Shown piece after piece: positions 8,795 to 16,836 of a DNA stretch of 64,000 bases. Numbering within the stretch: position 1 is the first letter of the stretch; each line of letters starts with the position of its first letter. Made by a program: the position numbers and the translations under genes. Origin of the DNA: Nisaea denitrificans DSM 18348 (lineage in GTDB: Bacteria > Pseudomonadota > Alphaproteobacteria > Thalassobaculales > Thalassobaculaceae); NCBI RefSeq assembly GCF_000426505.1, contig NZ_AUFM01000011.1, positions 186,001 to 250,000 on the forward strand. The letters are read 5' to 3'. The notes under the pieces were generated by a model. It saw nothing but the letters and a program-made list of their open reading frames with translations, was not told where the DNA came from and did not search any database.

Positions 8795-9633
8795 GAGGCC
8801 TTCTTTCTAAAGATCGCGGGACGGATCTGATCCAGATAAATCCGTGCGTGATCCGGATTGTCGGTGTGGCCGATAAAGAGATATCCACCCGGCGCGAGCA
8901 TCGTGCTCAGGTTACGGACGAGGTTCTCTCGGGTCGTGTCATCGAAATAGATCATCACGTTTCGGCACAAGATCAAATGAAAGCGGCCACGCAACATTTC
9001 CAGTGGTTCGGTCAGGTTAAGCCACCGAAACATCACATCGTCGCGTACCTGCTTTACCACGCGATAGGTGTTATCGCCGAGATATTCCAGATATTTCTGC
9101 TGCCAGGCCATTGGCATATGGCGGAATGCCTCGGCTCTGTACTCGCCGATGGCTCCCCGTCGCAGGGTCGCTTTGGCAATGTCCGTCGCCAGGACACCGG
9201 CATCCAGATCCTGATAATGCGTTCCGAAATACTCCCGCATTGCCATGATGATTGAGTAGGCTTCCTCGCCCGCAGCCGCGGCCGAGCTCCAGATCCGGAT
9301 GTCTTTTGTCCGGTCCCGGCGCAGCCGTTCTTCGAGCTCCGGAAGCAAGGTCGACGCCATGAATTCGAAGTGCGCCGGCTCCCGGTAAAAGTAACTGTGA
9401 TTGGTCGAAAGATGCTCGACCAGATTGATCAGCAGGTCCTCGCGCCCGTCGCTTCGTGCTTCGCGCAAGAGTTCCGGAATGGATTCATGACCGGTCTGGC
9501 TCATGAAGGCGCGCAGGCGCGAATCCAGGAAACTTTCCGCATTCGCTGGAACGATAATCCCGAATTTGTGATGCGCCAGACGGCGGAGTTCGTCGAACTC
9601 CGCCGTGACCGGATTAGTACTTTCCAAAGTCAC
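8791..9633 (-). CDS. cheR: Chemotaxis receptor methyltransferase CheR
   Basis: CheR transfers methyl groups from S-adenosylmethionine to receptor glutamates. The 280-aa form from GTG 9633 has the N-terminal helical domain (LRRLAHHKFGI and SRLRAFM) and then the SAM-binding domain with IWSSAAAAGEEAYS, LATDI and FHLILCRNVMIYFDD, all typical of CheR. The frame stays open to 9735, but that would add 34 very basic residues and overlap the receptor gene by more than 100 bases; GTG 9633 overlaps it by 20 and fits the family length. The ribosome site is poor (AGGAAG is about 17 bases away), so TTG 9627 is also possible. It lies in an operon with the receptor upstream and cheB downstream. Confidence 0.93.
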   Translation of the reverse strand: MTLESTNPVTAEFDELRRLAHHKFGIIVPANAESFLDSRLRAFMSQTGHESIPELLREARSDGREDLLINLVEHLSTNHSYFYREPAHFEFMASTLLPELEERLRRDRTKDIRIWSSAAAAGEEAYSIIMAMREYFGTHYQDLDAGVLATDIAKATLRRGAIGEYRAEAFRHMPMAWQQKYLEYLGDNTYRVVKQVRDDVMFRWLNLTEPLEMLRGRFHLILCRNVMIYFDDTTRENLVRNLSTMLAPGGYLFIGHTDNPDHARIYLDQIRPAIFRKKAS

Positions 9634-11305
9634 CGGACGTAATCTTGTCTTCCTGCGCAGAGCTGCGCTCTTCGTCAGTGTTCTCTTCGGATTGGGCTGA
9701 AGCGTTGCCTGCCGGCTTCTTCTTGGCTGGTGCATCGCCTTCGTTCAATTTGAAGCGGGAGACGGATTCCTGCAGCTCACGGCCTCGGCCGGCAAGGGCG
9801 CCCGAGGTTGCCGCCATTTGCTGCGCTGCCGCCGCGTTCTGCTGAATTACAGTGTTAAGCCGGTGGATGGCGACATTGATCTCGTCCGCGCCGACAGACT
9901 GCTCCTCACTGGCGGCGGTGATGCCCTGAACTAGATCCTTGGTCCGGGTGATTTCCGGCAGCAGGTCATTCAGCAGGCGGTTGGTATTTTCGGCGGCTTC
10001 CCGGCCGTCGGCGGAGGCATCCTGGATCTCGCTTGCGGCCTGCTTGCTGATTTCGGCCAGGCGGGAGACTTCGGAGGCAACAACCGCGAACCCGCGTCCG
10101 TGTTCACCGGCACGCGCGGCCTCGACGGAGGCGTTGAGGGCCAGCAGTTCGATCTTCCGGGTGATTTCCTCGACGACGAGGATCTTGTCGGAAATATCCT
10201 TCATGGCAGCGGCGGTCTGGGTCATTGCTTCAGCACAACGCCCGGCTTCACCGGCCATACGCTCCGACGCTTTTTCTGTCTCTTCAGCGTTCTTCGCATT
10301 CTGACGGATACCGGCAGTCATTTCTTCCATGGCAGCGGAAGTTTCCTGGACGCTGGAGGCCTGGTCGTTCACACCGTCAGACACCTGTTGCGCAGTCTGA
10401 CGAAGCTCGCTGCTGCCCGAGGTGACACCGCCAGATGCCGTTTTGATGGTGCCGAGCATCCCCTGCAGGTTTTTCTGCATGGCGTCGATCGCTTTCAGCA
10501 CTCGGCCGATTTCGTCGTTCGAATTGGTTACGGGGACAGGAACGGAGAGGTCACCTGCAGCGAACCTGTCTACGGTCTGGACCGCGGCATTCAGGCGGCG
10601 GCGAATACTGATGGCGAGCGGGATGCCGATAATCAATGAGAGGGTGACGGCGATGATTGCGGCGATGCTGAGGCTGCTGATCGCCAAATTTTCGGCTGCC
10701 TGGATCGTCTCGATCGATCCCTTGGACATGCCGTTGACCTTTTCCAGCAGTTCATGAACGCGTGAACCGACGATGACCTGGGTCTCTTCGATCTTGTTCA
10801 TATGAGAGCTGAGGTGTGACAGTCGGGGAATGCGTCCGCCCGCCGCTTTGATCAAGGACTTGAGCTGAACAATAACAGTGTTGCCGGTCTTCGTTATGTG
10901 GTCGTGCGCTTCTTCGATTTCGGCCAGCAGCTTCTGGATTTCTGCATAGCGGATGCCGCGGTCGCCGCCAGCTTCAACAATCGGGGAAAGCAGCAGGTTT
11001 ACCGAGGAGAGATGTTCGTCGACAGCGGTGCCGTGTGCTGCGAACTTCGCAATATAGTCGTCTGCGGCATCGCCGCGTCCCTGTGCGGCAATCGATATGG
11101 CGATATGCAGGGCCATTTCCTGTTCGAGCTGGCTTTCGACGATCGAGCCAACCAGAACGGAAACCGGTGTGTCGGTCAAAATGATCTGGTCGACCTGACC
11201 TTTCACGGCGGTCATCGTCCAGATGGAAAAACCCGCGAATGCGCAAAGGGCGGTGGCCATAAATACGACCAGCGCCATGAGTTTCGTAGACATATTCAAA
11301 GACAT
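9614..11305 (-). CDS. Methyl-accepting chemotaxis protein
   Basis: This 563-aa membrane receptor has a first membrane segment at about 8-30, a periplasmic region of about 175 residues (31-206) that looks like a helical-bundle ligand domain, a second membrane segment at about 208-234, HAMP at about 235-290, and a long signalling coiled coil. The hairpin tip reads KIELLALNASVEAARAGEHG, close to the universal sequence that binds CheA and CheW. The tail (about 520-563) is charged and disordered and ends in DFGKY; no classic NWETF-type CheR/CheB tether is present. Start ATG 11305 follows AGGGGG. It heads the minus-strand receptor-cheR-cheB operon, so it is the dedicated receptor of this cluster. 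The ligand cannot be predicted. Confidence 0.95.
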   Translation of the reverse strand: MSLNMSTKLMALVVFMATALCAFAGFSIWTMTAVKGQVDQIILTDTPVSVLVGSIVESQLEQEMALHIAISIAAQGRGDAADDYIAKFAAHGTAVDEHLSSVNLLLSPIVEAGGDRGIRYAEIQKLLAEIEEAHDHITKTGNTVIVQLKSLIKAAGGRIPRLSHLSSHMNKIEETQVIVGSRVHELLEKVNGMSKGSIETIQAAENLAISSLSIAAIIAVTLSLIIGIPLAISIRRRLNAAVQTVDRFAAGDLSVPVPVTNSNDEIGRVLKAIDAMQKNLQGMLGTIKTASGGVTSGSSELRQTAQQVSDGVNDQASSVQETSAAMEEMTAGIRQNAKNAEETEKASERMAGEAGRCAEAMTQTAAAMKDISDKILVVEEITRKIELLALNASVEAARAGEHGRGFAVVASEVSRLAEISKQAASEIQDASADGREAAENTNRLLNDLLPEITRTKDLVQGITAASEEQSVGADEINVAIHRLNTVIQQNAAAAQQMAATSGALAGRGRELQESVSRFKLNEGDAPAKKKPAGNASAQSEENTDEERSSAQEDKITSGDFGKY

Positions 11306-11528
11306 TTAAGCGGCCCCCTGATGTTCTTCGAATGGCCCCGCGCAGCCCTGGCGTTCTGTCGGGCAAATCCATGTGCGGGGATCAGTATATCTTTGTGATT
11401 CCGCCTGTGCAGCCACATTGTTGATTATTCGTTGATATTTATTGAGAAATTGTCGGATTCCGGTTTTTTGTCGGCCGGATGCACTGAAATTAGCAATGTT
11501 TTCGGGGGATTTTTCGTATCCCCTCCTA

Positions 11529-11554
11529 CCCGTGCGTCTGTGAAGACGCACGGG
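11529..11554. repeat. Perfect 11-bp hairpin with GTGA tetraloop
   Basis: The arms CCCGTGCGTCT (11529-11539) and AGACGCACGGG (11544-11554) pair perfectly around GTGA, which on the plus strand would be a stable GNRA loop. It is flanked by a GGGGAT/ATCCCC hairpin (11505-11523) and by a longer stem GTGTGG/CCACAC (11563-11568 with 11603-11608) that encloses a CCCC/GGGG hairpin. No T-run follows, so this is not a simple terminator. A structured RNA from either strand is possible. Confidence 0.6.
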
Positions 11555-11566
11555 CCAGGGCCGTGT

Positions 11567-11582
11567 GGTGCAACAACAACCC
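11567..11582 (+). repeat. First copy of 16-base repeat
   Basis: GGTGCAACAACAACCC lies inside the hairpin-rich region. An identical copy sits at 11832-11847 at the predicted urtA transcription start. The spacing between copies is 265 bases. Confidence 0.9.
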
Positions 11583-11679
11583 CGTCGGGGGAGTAGTGTT
11601 CCCCACACCCGACATGCGACTTCATCGGCAAAAGGTCAACGTGTGGTATTCGGTTACAGTTAGGTTAAAAAACAGGCAA

Positions 11680-11696
11680 TGCCCAATATTGGTGCA
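11680..11696. promoter_or_regulatory. NtrC-like enhancer site for urtA
   Basis: TGCCCAATATTGGTGCA is a near-perfect dyad with one mismatch between arms and closely matches the enteric glnA NtrC sites (AGCACTATATTGGTGCA type). It lies about 135-150 bases upstream of the predicted sigma-54 start, a normal enhancer distance. Its assignment to NtrC comes from this match and the urea genes downstream. Confidence 0.65.
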
Positions 11697-11804
11697 AAAT
11701 TAAATGGCCGGTTCTCTTTCTGGTTTTCTATTTGAGTGTCGTTTTTCATTTTAAATATCTGATAAATAATATGTTTTAGGAAATTAACCCGGGTGCGGGA
11801 ACTG

Positions 11805-11820
11805 TGGCACAGCGTTTGCT
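11805..11820 (+). promoter_or_regulatory. Sigma-54 promoter of urtABCDE
   Basis: TGGCACAGCGTTTGCT matches the RpoN consensus TGGCAC-N5-TTGCW fully, with the invariant GG (11806-11807) and GC (11818-11819) 10 bases apart. Transcription should start near 11831, which gives a leader of about 37 bases whose first bases are the second copy of the 16-base repeat. With the NtrC-like site upstream, this indicates nitrogen-limitation control. Confidence 0.85.
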
Positions 11821-11831
11821 GTTTGGGGTGC

Positions 11832-11847
11832 GGTGCAACAACAACCC
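11832..11847 (+). repeat. Second copy of 16-base repeat, at the urtA +1
   Basis: GGTGCAACAACAACCC begins within a base or two of the predicted transcription start and ends 8 bases before the GGGAG ribosome site of urtA (11855-11859). CAA repeats near a start codon can raise translation; the sequence would also pair perfectly with an antisense transcript of the 11567 copy. Confidence 0.9.
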
Positions 11848-11867
11848 TGGACCTGGGAGACTAAAAA

Positions 11868-13151
11868 ATGGGGAAGCTCACAAAGTGGAAAAGCGCCCTT
11901 GCGGCAACAGCCTTCGGGCTGGCTGCAACGGCCGGGATGGGGGCAGCGCAGGCGGCGGACACGATCAAAGTCGGCATCCTCCACTCGCTATCCGGAACCA
12001 TGGCAATCAGTGAGACCACACTGAAGGACGCCATGCTGATGCTCATTGACGAGCAGAATAAAAAAGGCGGTCTTCTCGGCATGAAGCTCGAGCCCGTCGT
12101 TGTCGATCCGGCATCCGACTGGCCGCTTTTCGCGGAAAAGGCCCGCGAACTCATTTCGAAAGACGGCGTCTCCGTAACTTTCGGCTGCTGGACCTCAGTG
12201 TCCCGCAAATCCGTGCTTCCGGTCTTCGAAGAGCTGAACGGTATGCTTTTCTATCCGGTGCAGTATGAGGGCGAGGAATCTTCCCGGAACGTCTTCTATA
12301 CCGGTGCGGCGCCGAACCAGCAGGCGGTCCCGGCGGTCGACTATCTGCTCGGCGAAGAGGGCGGCGAAGCGAAACGCATCGTGCTGCTCGGTACCGACTA
12401 CGTTTATCCGCGCACGACCAACAAGATCCTGCGCTCCTACCTGAATGCCAAGGGCATCGCCGATGCCGACATCATGGAAAACTACACGCCGTTCGGTCAC
12501 TCCGACTGGCAGACCATCGTTGCCCAGGTGAAGGAATTCGCCAGCCAGGGCAAGAAGACCGCGGTTGTCTCCACCATCAACGGTGATGCCAACGTGCCGT
12601 TCTATAAGGAACTGGCGAACCAGGGCATCAAGGCGGAAGACATTCCGGTCGTTGCCTTCTCCGTCGGTGAAGAAGAGCTTGCCGGTCTCGATGCCGGACC
12701 GCTCGTCGGTCACCTTGCCGCATGGAACTATTTCATGTCGGTCGACACCCCGGAGAACGACGCCTTCATCAAAGCCTGGCACGCCTTCATCAAGGACGAG
12801 AAGCGCGTGACCAACGATCCGATGGAAGCGCATTACATTGGCTTCAAGATGTGGGTGCAGGCGGTTGAGCAGGCCGGTACCACCGATGTCGATGCGGTGC
12901 GTCAGGCAATGTACGGCCAGACCGTCAAGAACCTGACCGGCGGTGTGGCGGTGATGAATACGAACCATCACCTCTCCAAGCCGGTGCTGATCGGTGAAAT
13001 CCTCGAGGACGGCCAGTTCGAAATCGTTTCCGCCACCGACGATGTGGTGGTCGGCGATGCCTGGTCCGACTTCATCCCGGAAAGCGCCAAGCTGACCGCC
13101 GACTGGACCTATCCGTGGGTCTGCGGCAACTGCGAAAAGCCGCGCTTCTAA
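11868..13151 (+). CDS. urtA: Urea ABC transporter, substrate-binding protein UrtA
   Basis: UrtA captures urea in the periplasm for the UrtBCDE importer. The 427-aa precursor has a signal peptide of about 29 residues ending GAAQA, and the mature protein starts ADTIKVGILHSLSGTMA, the usual opening of the UrtA/AmiC-like branch of the branched-chain amino-acid binding family. The segments VTFGCWTSVSRKSVLPVF and LFYPVQYEGEE are typical of UrtA as opposed to LivJ. The C-terminal tail contains a CGNC motif, often seen in UrtA. Start ATG 11868 follows GGGAG. It is the first gene of an operon of five, 79 bases ahead of urtB, behind the sigma-54 promoter. Confidence 0.97.
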   Translation: MGKLTKWKSALAATAFGLAATAGMGAAQAADTIKVGILHSLSGTMAISETTLKDAMLMLIDEQNKKGGLLGMKLEPVVVDPASDWPLFAEKARELISKDGVSVTFGCWTSVSRKSVLPVFEELNGMLFYPVQYEGEESSRNVFYTGAAPNQQAVPAVDYLLGEEGGEAKRIVLLGTDYVYPRTTNKILRSYLNAKGIADADIMENYTPFGHSDWQTIVAQVKEFASQGKKTAVVSTINGDANVPFYKELANQGIKAEDIPVVAFSVGEEELAGLDAGPLVGHLAAWNYFMSVDTPENDAFIKAWHAFIKDEKRVTNDPMEAHYIGFKMWVQAVEQAGTTDVDAVRQAMYGQTVKNLTGGVAVMNTNHHLSKPVLIGEILEDGQFEIVSATDDVVVGDAWSDFIPESAKLTADWTYPWVCGNCEKPRF

Positions 13152-13230
13152 AAAAACTTCCGGACCGGAGCGCGGGATGTCCCGCGCTCCGGAACCGCTT
13201 GAATAGCGCGCAGGGATGGAAGGAAATTTA

Positions 13231-14892
13231 ATGTCCTTAAGGCAATGGATGCGCGGGGGCGCACTCCGGTTCTTAATGGTTTTCTGGGCACTCGCGGTTT
13301 TGGTGCCGCATTCCGGTGCATCGGCTGCTGAAGATCTCGGAACACTCGTTACCGAGCTCGGTGCGGCGAGCCTTTCCAAGAAGCAGGCTGTTGTCGATCG
13401 CATGGTCGCGACAGGCGCGCCCGAGGTGGTGCCTATCCTGGAAGCGCTGGTCGGACGGGATCTCTACACGCGCAAGAGCGACGGCGTGGTGGTCATTGGC
13501 CAAAAGACCAGTGGAGGGAAGCTTCTCCTGACCGATCCCCTGACAGGTTCCGAGGTTGGAACGGTCGGATCGCGTGAGGTGAAGCGGATCAAAACGAACA
13601 ACCGGCTCCGTTCATCTGTCAAAGCTGTCATGGGTACACTGACACTGATGAGCCCGGACCCGCAGCGCAGACTGGAAGCGGCGGACGGTCTGCTGAAGTC
13701 GAGCGATCAGGCAATGCTGCCATTGATCGAGACGGCGCTGGCCAAGGAAGCGGATGCGGCGGTGAAAAACGCGCTGCAACTGGCCAAGGCCTCTATCAAA
13801 TTGCAATCCGACAGCGCGGAAGAGCGTTTGGCGGCGGTGCAGTCCCTCGCGGACAGAACAGATCCGGAAAGCCGGGTCATGCTCTCCCGTCTGCTGCTGA
13901 AGGATGGCGATGTCTGGCGCGAACCTGACGAGATGGTCCGCGCGACCGCAGGGAAAACGCTCGCCTCGATGGAGAGCAGGCTGGAGATGTGGCGCACTGT
14001 CGAACATCTCTATCAGGGGATCAGTCTCGGCTCGGTCCTGCTGCTTGCCGCCATGGGATTGGCCATCACCTTCGGCGTGATGGGAGTCATAAATATGGCG
14101 CATGGCGAGATGGTCATGCTCGGCGCCTACACAACCTTTGTCGTACAGGAAGTGTTCCGTTCCGTGGCGCCGGGATTGTTTGACTGGTCACTCGCGGTGG
14201 CCTTGCCTGCGGCGTTCCTGATGTCGGCGCTGGTCGGAATTGCCATGGAACGGGGGTGTATCCGCTTCCTCTATGGCCGCCCGCTTGAAACCCTGCTTGC
14301 CACCTGGGGCATCAGCCTCGTCCTGCAACAGACCGTGCGCTCGATCTTCGGGCCGACCAACCGGGAAGTCGGGGCGCCGGAATGGATGCAGGGCGCGATG
14401 GAGTCCGTCGCTGGTATCACCCTGACCTATAACCGGCTCTGGATCATCCTGTTCTCGTTCTGTGTGCTCGGCGCCGTCCTCCTTGTTCTTAAGAAGACCG
14501 CTTTCGGTCTGCAGATGCGGGCGGTGACGCAGAACCGCGAGATGGCGCGTGCCATGGGCATTCCGACCGGGCGGGTTGATGCCATGACCTTCGGTCTAGG
14601 CTCCGGCATTGCCGGTATCGCGGGGGTCGCTCTCAGCCAGATCGACAATGTCAGCCCAAATCTCGGACAGGCGTACATCGTGGACAGCTTCATGGTCGTG
14701 GTGTTCGGCGGTGTCGGCAATCTCTGGGGCGCCTTTGCCGGCGCGATGTCGCTCGGCGTCGTGAACAAGCTGCTGGAGCCCTGGGCCGGCGCGGTGCTGG
14801 GCAAGATCCTGGTGCTGGTGGCGATCATCCTCTTCATCCAGAAACGGCCCCGCGGATTGTTCGCGCTCCGCGGTCGTGCCGTGGAGTCCTGA
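13231..14892 (+). CDS. urtB: Urea ABC transporter permease UrtB
   Basis: This LivH-type inner-membrane permease has a signal-like segment (about 10-35) and about 200 extra residues that precede the permease core. Such an N-terminal extension is usual for UrtB; here it has helical-repeat character and should be periplasmic. The permease core (about 265-553) has some eight hydrophobic segments and the motif GVINMAHGEMVMLGAY near its start. ATG 13231 with AAGGA 6 bases upstream is preferred to ATG 13216, which would add five residues; the protein is then 553 aa. It pairs with UrtC to form the channel driven by UrtD and UrtE. Confidence 0.96.
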   Translation: MSLRQWMRGGALRFLMVFWALAVLVPHSGASAAEDLGTLVTELGAASLSKKQAVVDRMVATGAPEVVPILEALVGRDLYTRKSDGVVVIGQKTSGGKLLLTDPLTGSEVGTVGSREVKRIKTNNRLRSSVKAVMGTLTLMSPDPQRRLEAADGLLKSSDQAMLPLIETALAKEADAAVKNALQLAKASIKLQSDSAEERLAAVQSLADRTDPESRVMLSRLLLKDGDVWREPDEMVRATAGKTLASMESRLEMWRTVEHLYQGISLGSVLLLAAMGLAITFGVMGVINMAHGEMVMLGAYTTFVVQEVFRSVAPGLFDWSLAVALPAAFLMSALVGIAMERGCIRFLYGRPLETLLATWGISLVLQQTVRSIFGPTNREVGAPEWMQGAMESVAGITLTYNRLWIILFSFCVLGAVLLVLKKTAFGLQMRAVTQNREMARAMGIPTGRVDAMTFGLGSGIAGIAGVALSQIDNVSPNLGQAYIVDSFMVVVFGGVGNLWGAFAGAMSLGVVNKLLEPWAGAVLGKILVLVAIILFIQKRPRGLFALRGRAVES

Positions 14893-14895
14893 GTC

Positions 14896-16074
14896 ATGTC
14901 GCTGTTGCAACGCCTATACGCGCCGCAGGCCCAGGAACCCGGTAAGGGACGATTGGCAAGCGCCGTCCTGCTCTCGGTCCTGGCCGCGATCGCGGTCCTC
15001 GTGCCGCTCCTCAATCTGACGGTCCCGGCCGACTCAGCCTTTCATGTGCCGACCTATCTGGTCAGTCTGCTCGGCAAATATCTTTGTTTTGCCATGCTGG
15101 CGCTCTCGATCGATCTGATCTGGGGCTTCTGCGGCATTCTCAGCCTCGGGCACGGCGCCTTTTTCGCTCTCGGCGGCTATGCCATGGGCATGTACATGAT
15201 GCGGCAGATCGGCGACCGGGGCGTCTACGGCAACGCAGAGCTGCCGGACTTCATGGTGTTCCTGAACTGGAAGGAGTTGCCATGGTACTGGTACGGCTTC
15301 GACTTCTTCCCCTTCGCTGTGGTGATGGCGTTGTTCGTGCCGGGGCTGCTGGCTTTCGTGTTTGGCTGGCTGACCTTCCGGTCTCGGGTCAGCGGGGTCT
15401 ATCTCTCGATCATCACCCAGGCCATGACCTATGCGCTGATGCTGGCGTTCTTCCGCAACGACATGGGCTTCGGCGGCAATAACGGCCTGACGGATTTCAA
15501 GGATCTGCTGGGCTTCGATTTGCAATCGGACAACACGCGGGCCGTGTTGCTGGCGGCGACCTGTGTTGCGCTGGCCGGGTGTTATCTGATGTGCCGCAGC
15601 ATCGTCGCCTCGAAGCTGGGACGCCTGATTACGGCAATCCGGGACGACGAGGCGCGGGTCCGCTTCCTCGGCTACCGGGTGGAGAATTTCAAGCTCTTCG
15701 TCTTCGTGCTCTCGGCCATGATCGCCGGGTTGGCAGGCGCACTCTATGTGCCGCAGGTCGGCATCATCAATCCGGGTGAATTCGCTCCGGCCAACTCAAT
15801 CGAGGCTGTGATCTGGGTTGCCATCGGCGGTCGCGGCACGCTCTACGGCGCGATTGCCGGCGGCGTGCTGGTCAATTACGCGAAGACCGTGCTGACCGGG
15901 GTTATCCCGGAAATCTGGCTGTTCGCGCTCGGCGGTATGTTCATCGCCGTCACCTTGTTCTTCCCGAAAGGCCTGGTCGGCAGCCTGCCTGCCGCGGTCG
16001 ACTGGGTGAAGCGGCGGATTGGTAAACGGAACCCGCCTGCATCCTCATCCCTTGCCGAGGAGCCGGGCCAATGA
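14896..16074 (+). CDS. urtC: Urea ABC transporter permease UrtC
   Basis: This is the LivM-type permease partner of UrtB, 392 aa, with about ten hydrophobic segments. The signature CGILSLGHGAFFALGGYAMG near residue 80 and the segment IAGLAGALYVPQVGIINPGEF near 275 are diagnostic for the LivM/UrtC branch. It starts 3 bases after urtB and ends overlapping urtD by ATGA (16071-16074), so it is fully within the operon. Confidence 0.96.
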   Translation: MSLLQRLYAPQAQEPGKGRLASAVLLSVLAAIAVLVPLLNLTVPADSAFHVPTYLVSLLGKYLCFAMLALSIDLIWGFCGILSLGHGAFFALGGYAMGMYMMRQIGDRGVYGNAELPDFMVFLNWKELPWYWYGFDFFPFAVVMALFVPGLLAFVFGWLTFRSRVSGVYLSIITQAMTYALMLAFFRNDMGFGGNNGLTDFKDLLGFDLQSDNTRAVLLAATCVALAGCYLMCRSIVASKLGRLITAIRDDEARVRFLGYRVENFKLFVFVLSAMIAGLAGALYVPQVGIINPGEFAPANSIEAVIWVAIGGRGTLYGAIAGGVLVNYAKTVLTGVIPEIWLFALGGMFIAVTLFFPKGLVGSLPAAVDWVKRRIGKRNPPASSSLAEEPGQ

Positions 16075-16835
16075 ACGTGACCGGAAGAGCTTCTTATTCA
16101 GAATCCCAGCTTTATGTCGACGGGGTCACGGTCAGCTTTGACGGTTTCAAGGCGCTGAACAATCTGAGCTTCGTGGTCGAGCCGGGCGAGATGCGGGCCA
16201 TCATCGGGCCGAACGGCGCCGGCAAGACGACTATGATGGATGTCATCACCGGCAAGACCAAGCCGGACGAGGGACGGGTCATCTTCAAAGGCGATATCGA
16301 TCTCGGCAAACGGGACGAGGCGGCAGTCGTCGCCCTCGGTATCGGCCGGAAGTTCCAGCGGCCGAGCGTATTCGAGAACCATTCGGTGTTCGACAATCTG
16401 GAACTCGCCATCAAGTCGGACCGGAGCACCTTCGCCTGCCTGTTCGACCGGTTGGATGCGGACCGCAAATCGAAGATCGAAAGCACGCTGGAGCGGATCG
16501 GCCTGGCCGGTGAGCGCGATCAGATGGCCGGGAAATTATCGCACGGGCAGAAGCAATGGCTGGAGATCGGCATGCTGCTGGTGCAGGACCCGGAACTGCT
16601 GTTTCTGGACGAACCGGTGGCCGGCATGACCGACGCCGAGACCGAGGCGACGGTTGAGCTGCTGCGTGATCTGCGCGGGGAACGCTCCATCGTGGTCGTC
16701 GAACATGACATGGCCTTCGTCCACGCTCTCGGCGTGAAGGTCACCGTGCTGCATGAGGGATCGGTGCTGGCCGAAGGGTCCATGGATCAGGTGCAGAACG
16801 ATCCGCACGTCATCGAAGTCTATCTGGGACGCTGA
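16071..16835 (+). CDS. urtD: Urea ABC transporter ATPase UrtD
   Basis: LivG-type ATPase of 254 aa that energises urea import on the cytoplasmic face. Walker A is GPNGAGKTT near residue 45, the signature motif is LSHGQKQWLEIGM near 157, and Walker B is LLFLDEPVAGM near 180, followed by the switch His in VVEHDM. LSHGQKQWLEIGM is the version typical of UrtD. It is translationally coupled to urtC by a 4-base overlap, and urtE starts 1 base after its stop. Confidence 0.96.
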   Translation: MNVTGRASYSESQLYVDGVTVSFDGFKALNNLSFVVEPGEMRAIIGPNGAGKTTMMDVITGKTKPDEGRVIFKGDIDLGKRDEAAVVALGIGRKFQRPSVFENHSVFDNLELAIKSDRSTFACLFDRLDADRKSKIESTLERIGLAGERDQMAGKLSHGQKQWLEIGMLLVQDPELLFLDEPVAGMTDAETEATVELLRDLRGERSIVVVEHDMAFVHALGVKVTVLHEGSVLAEGSMDQVQNDPHVIEVYLGR

Positions 16836-16836
16836 G

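Larger units (their letters stand above)
11306..11867. other. 562-base regulatory region between receptor gene and urtA
   Basis: The region separates two divergent operons and contains no convincing gene. From left to right it holds a group of strong inverted repeats at about 11503-11608, an NtrC-like site at 11680-11696, an A+T-rich stretch at 11700-11785, and a sigma-54 promoter at 11805-11820. A 16-base sequence occurs twice, at 11567-11582 and 11832-11847. These elements are listed individually. Confidence 0.7.

Noticed and set aside
9634-9735. 34-residue N-terminal extension of CheR
   Set aside because: Highly basic, overlaps the receptor gene by more than 100 bases and does not fit CheR length.
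11503-11620. Guanidine, glutamine or other known riboswitch upstream of urtA
   Set aside because: None of the consensus cores I know for guanidine-I/II/III or glutamine riboswitches could be matched, and the element lies upstream of the predicted transcription start.
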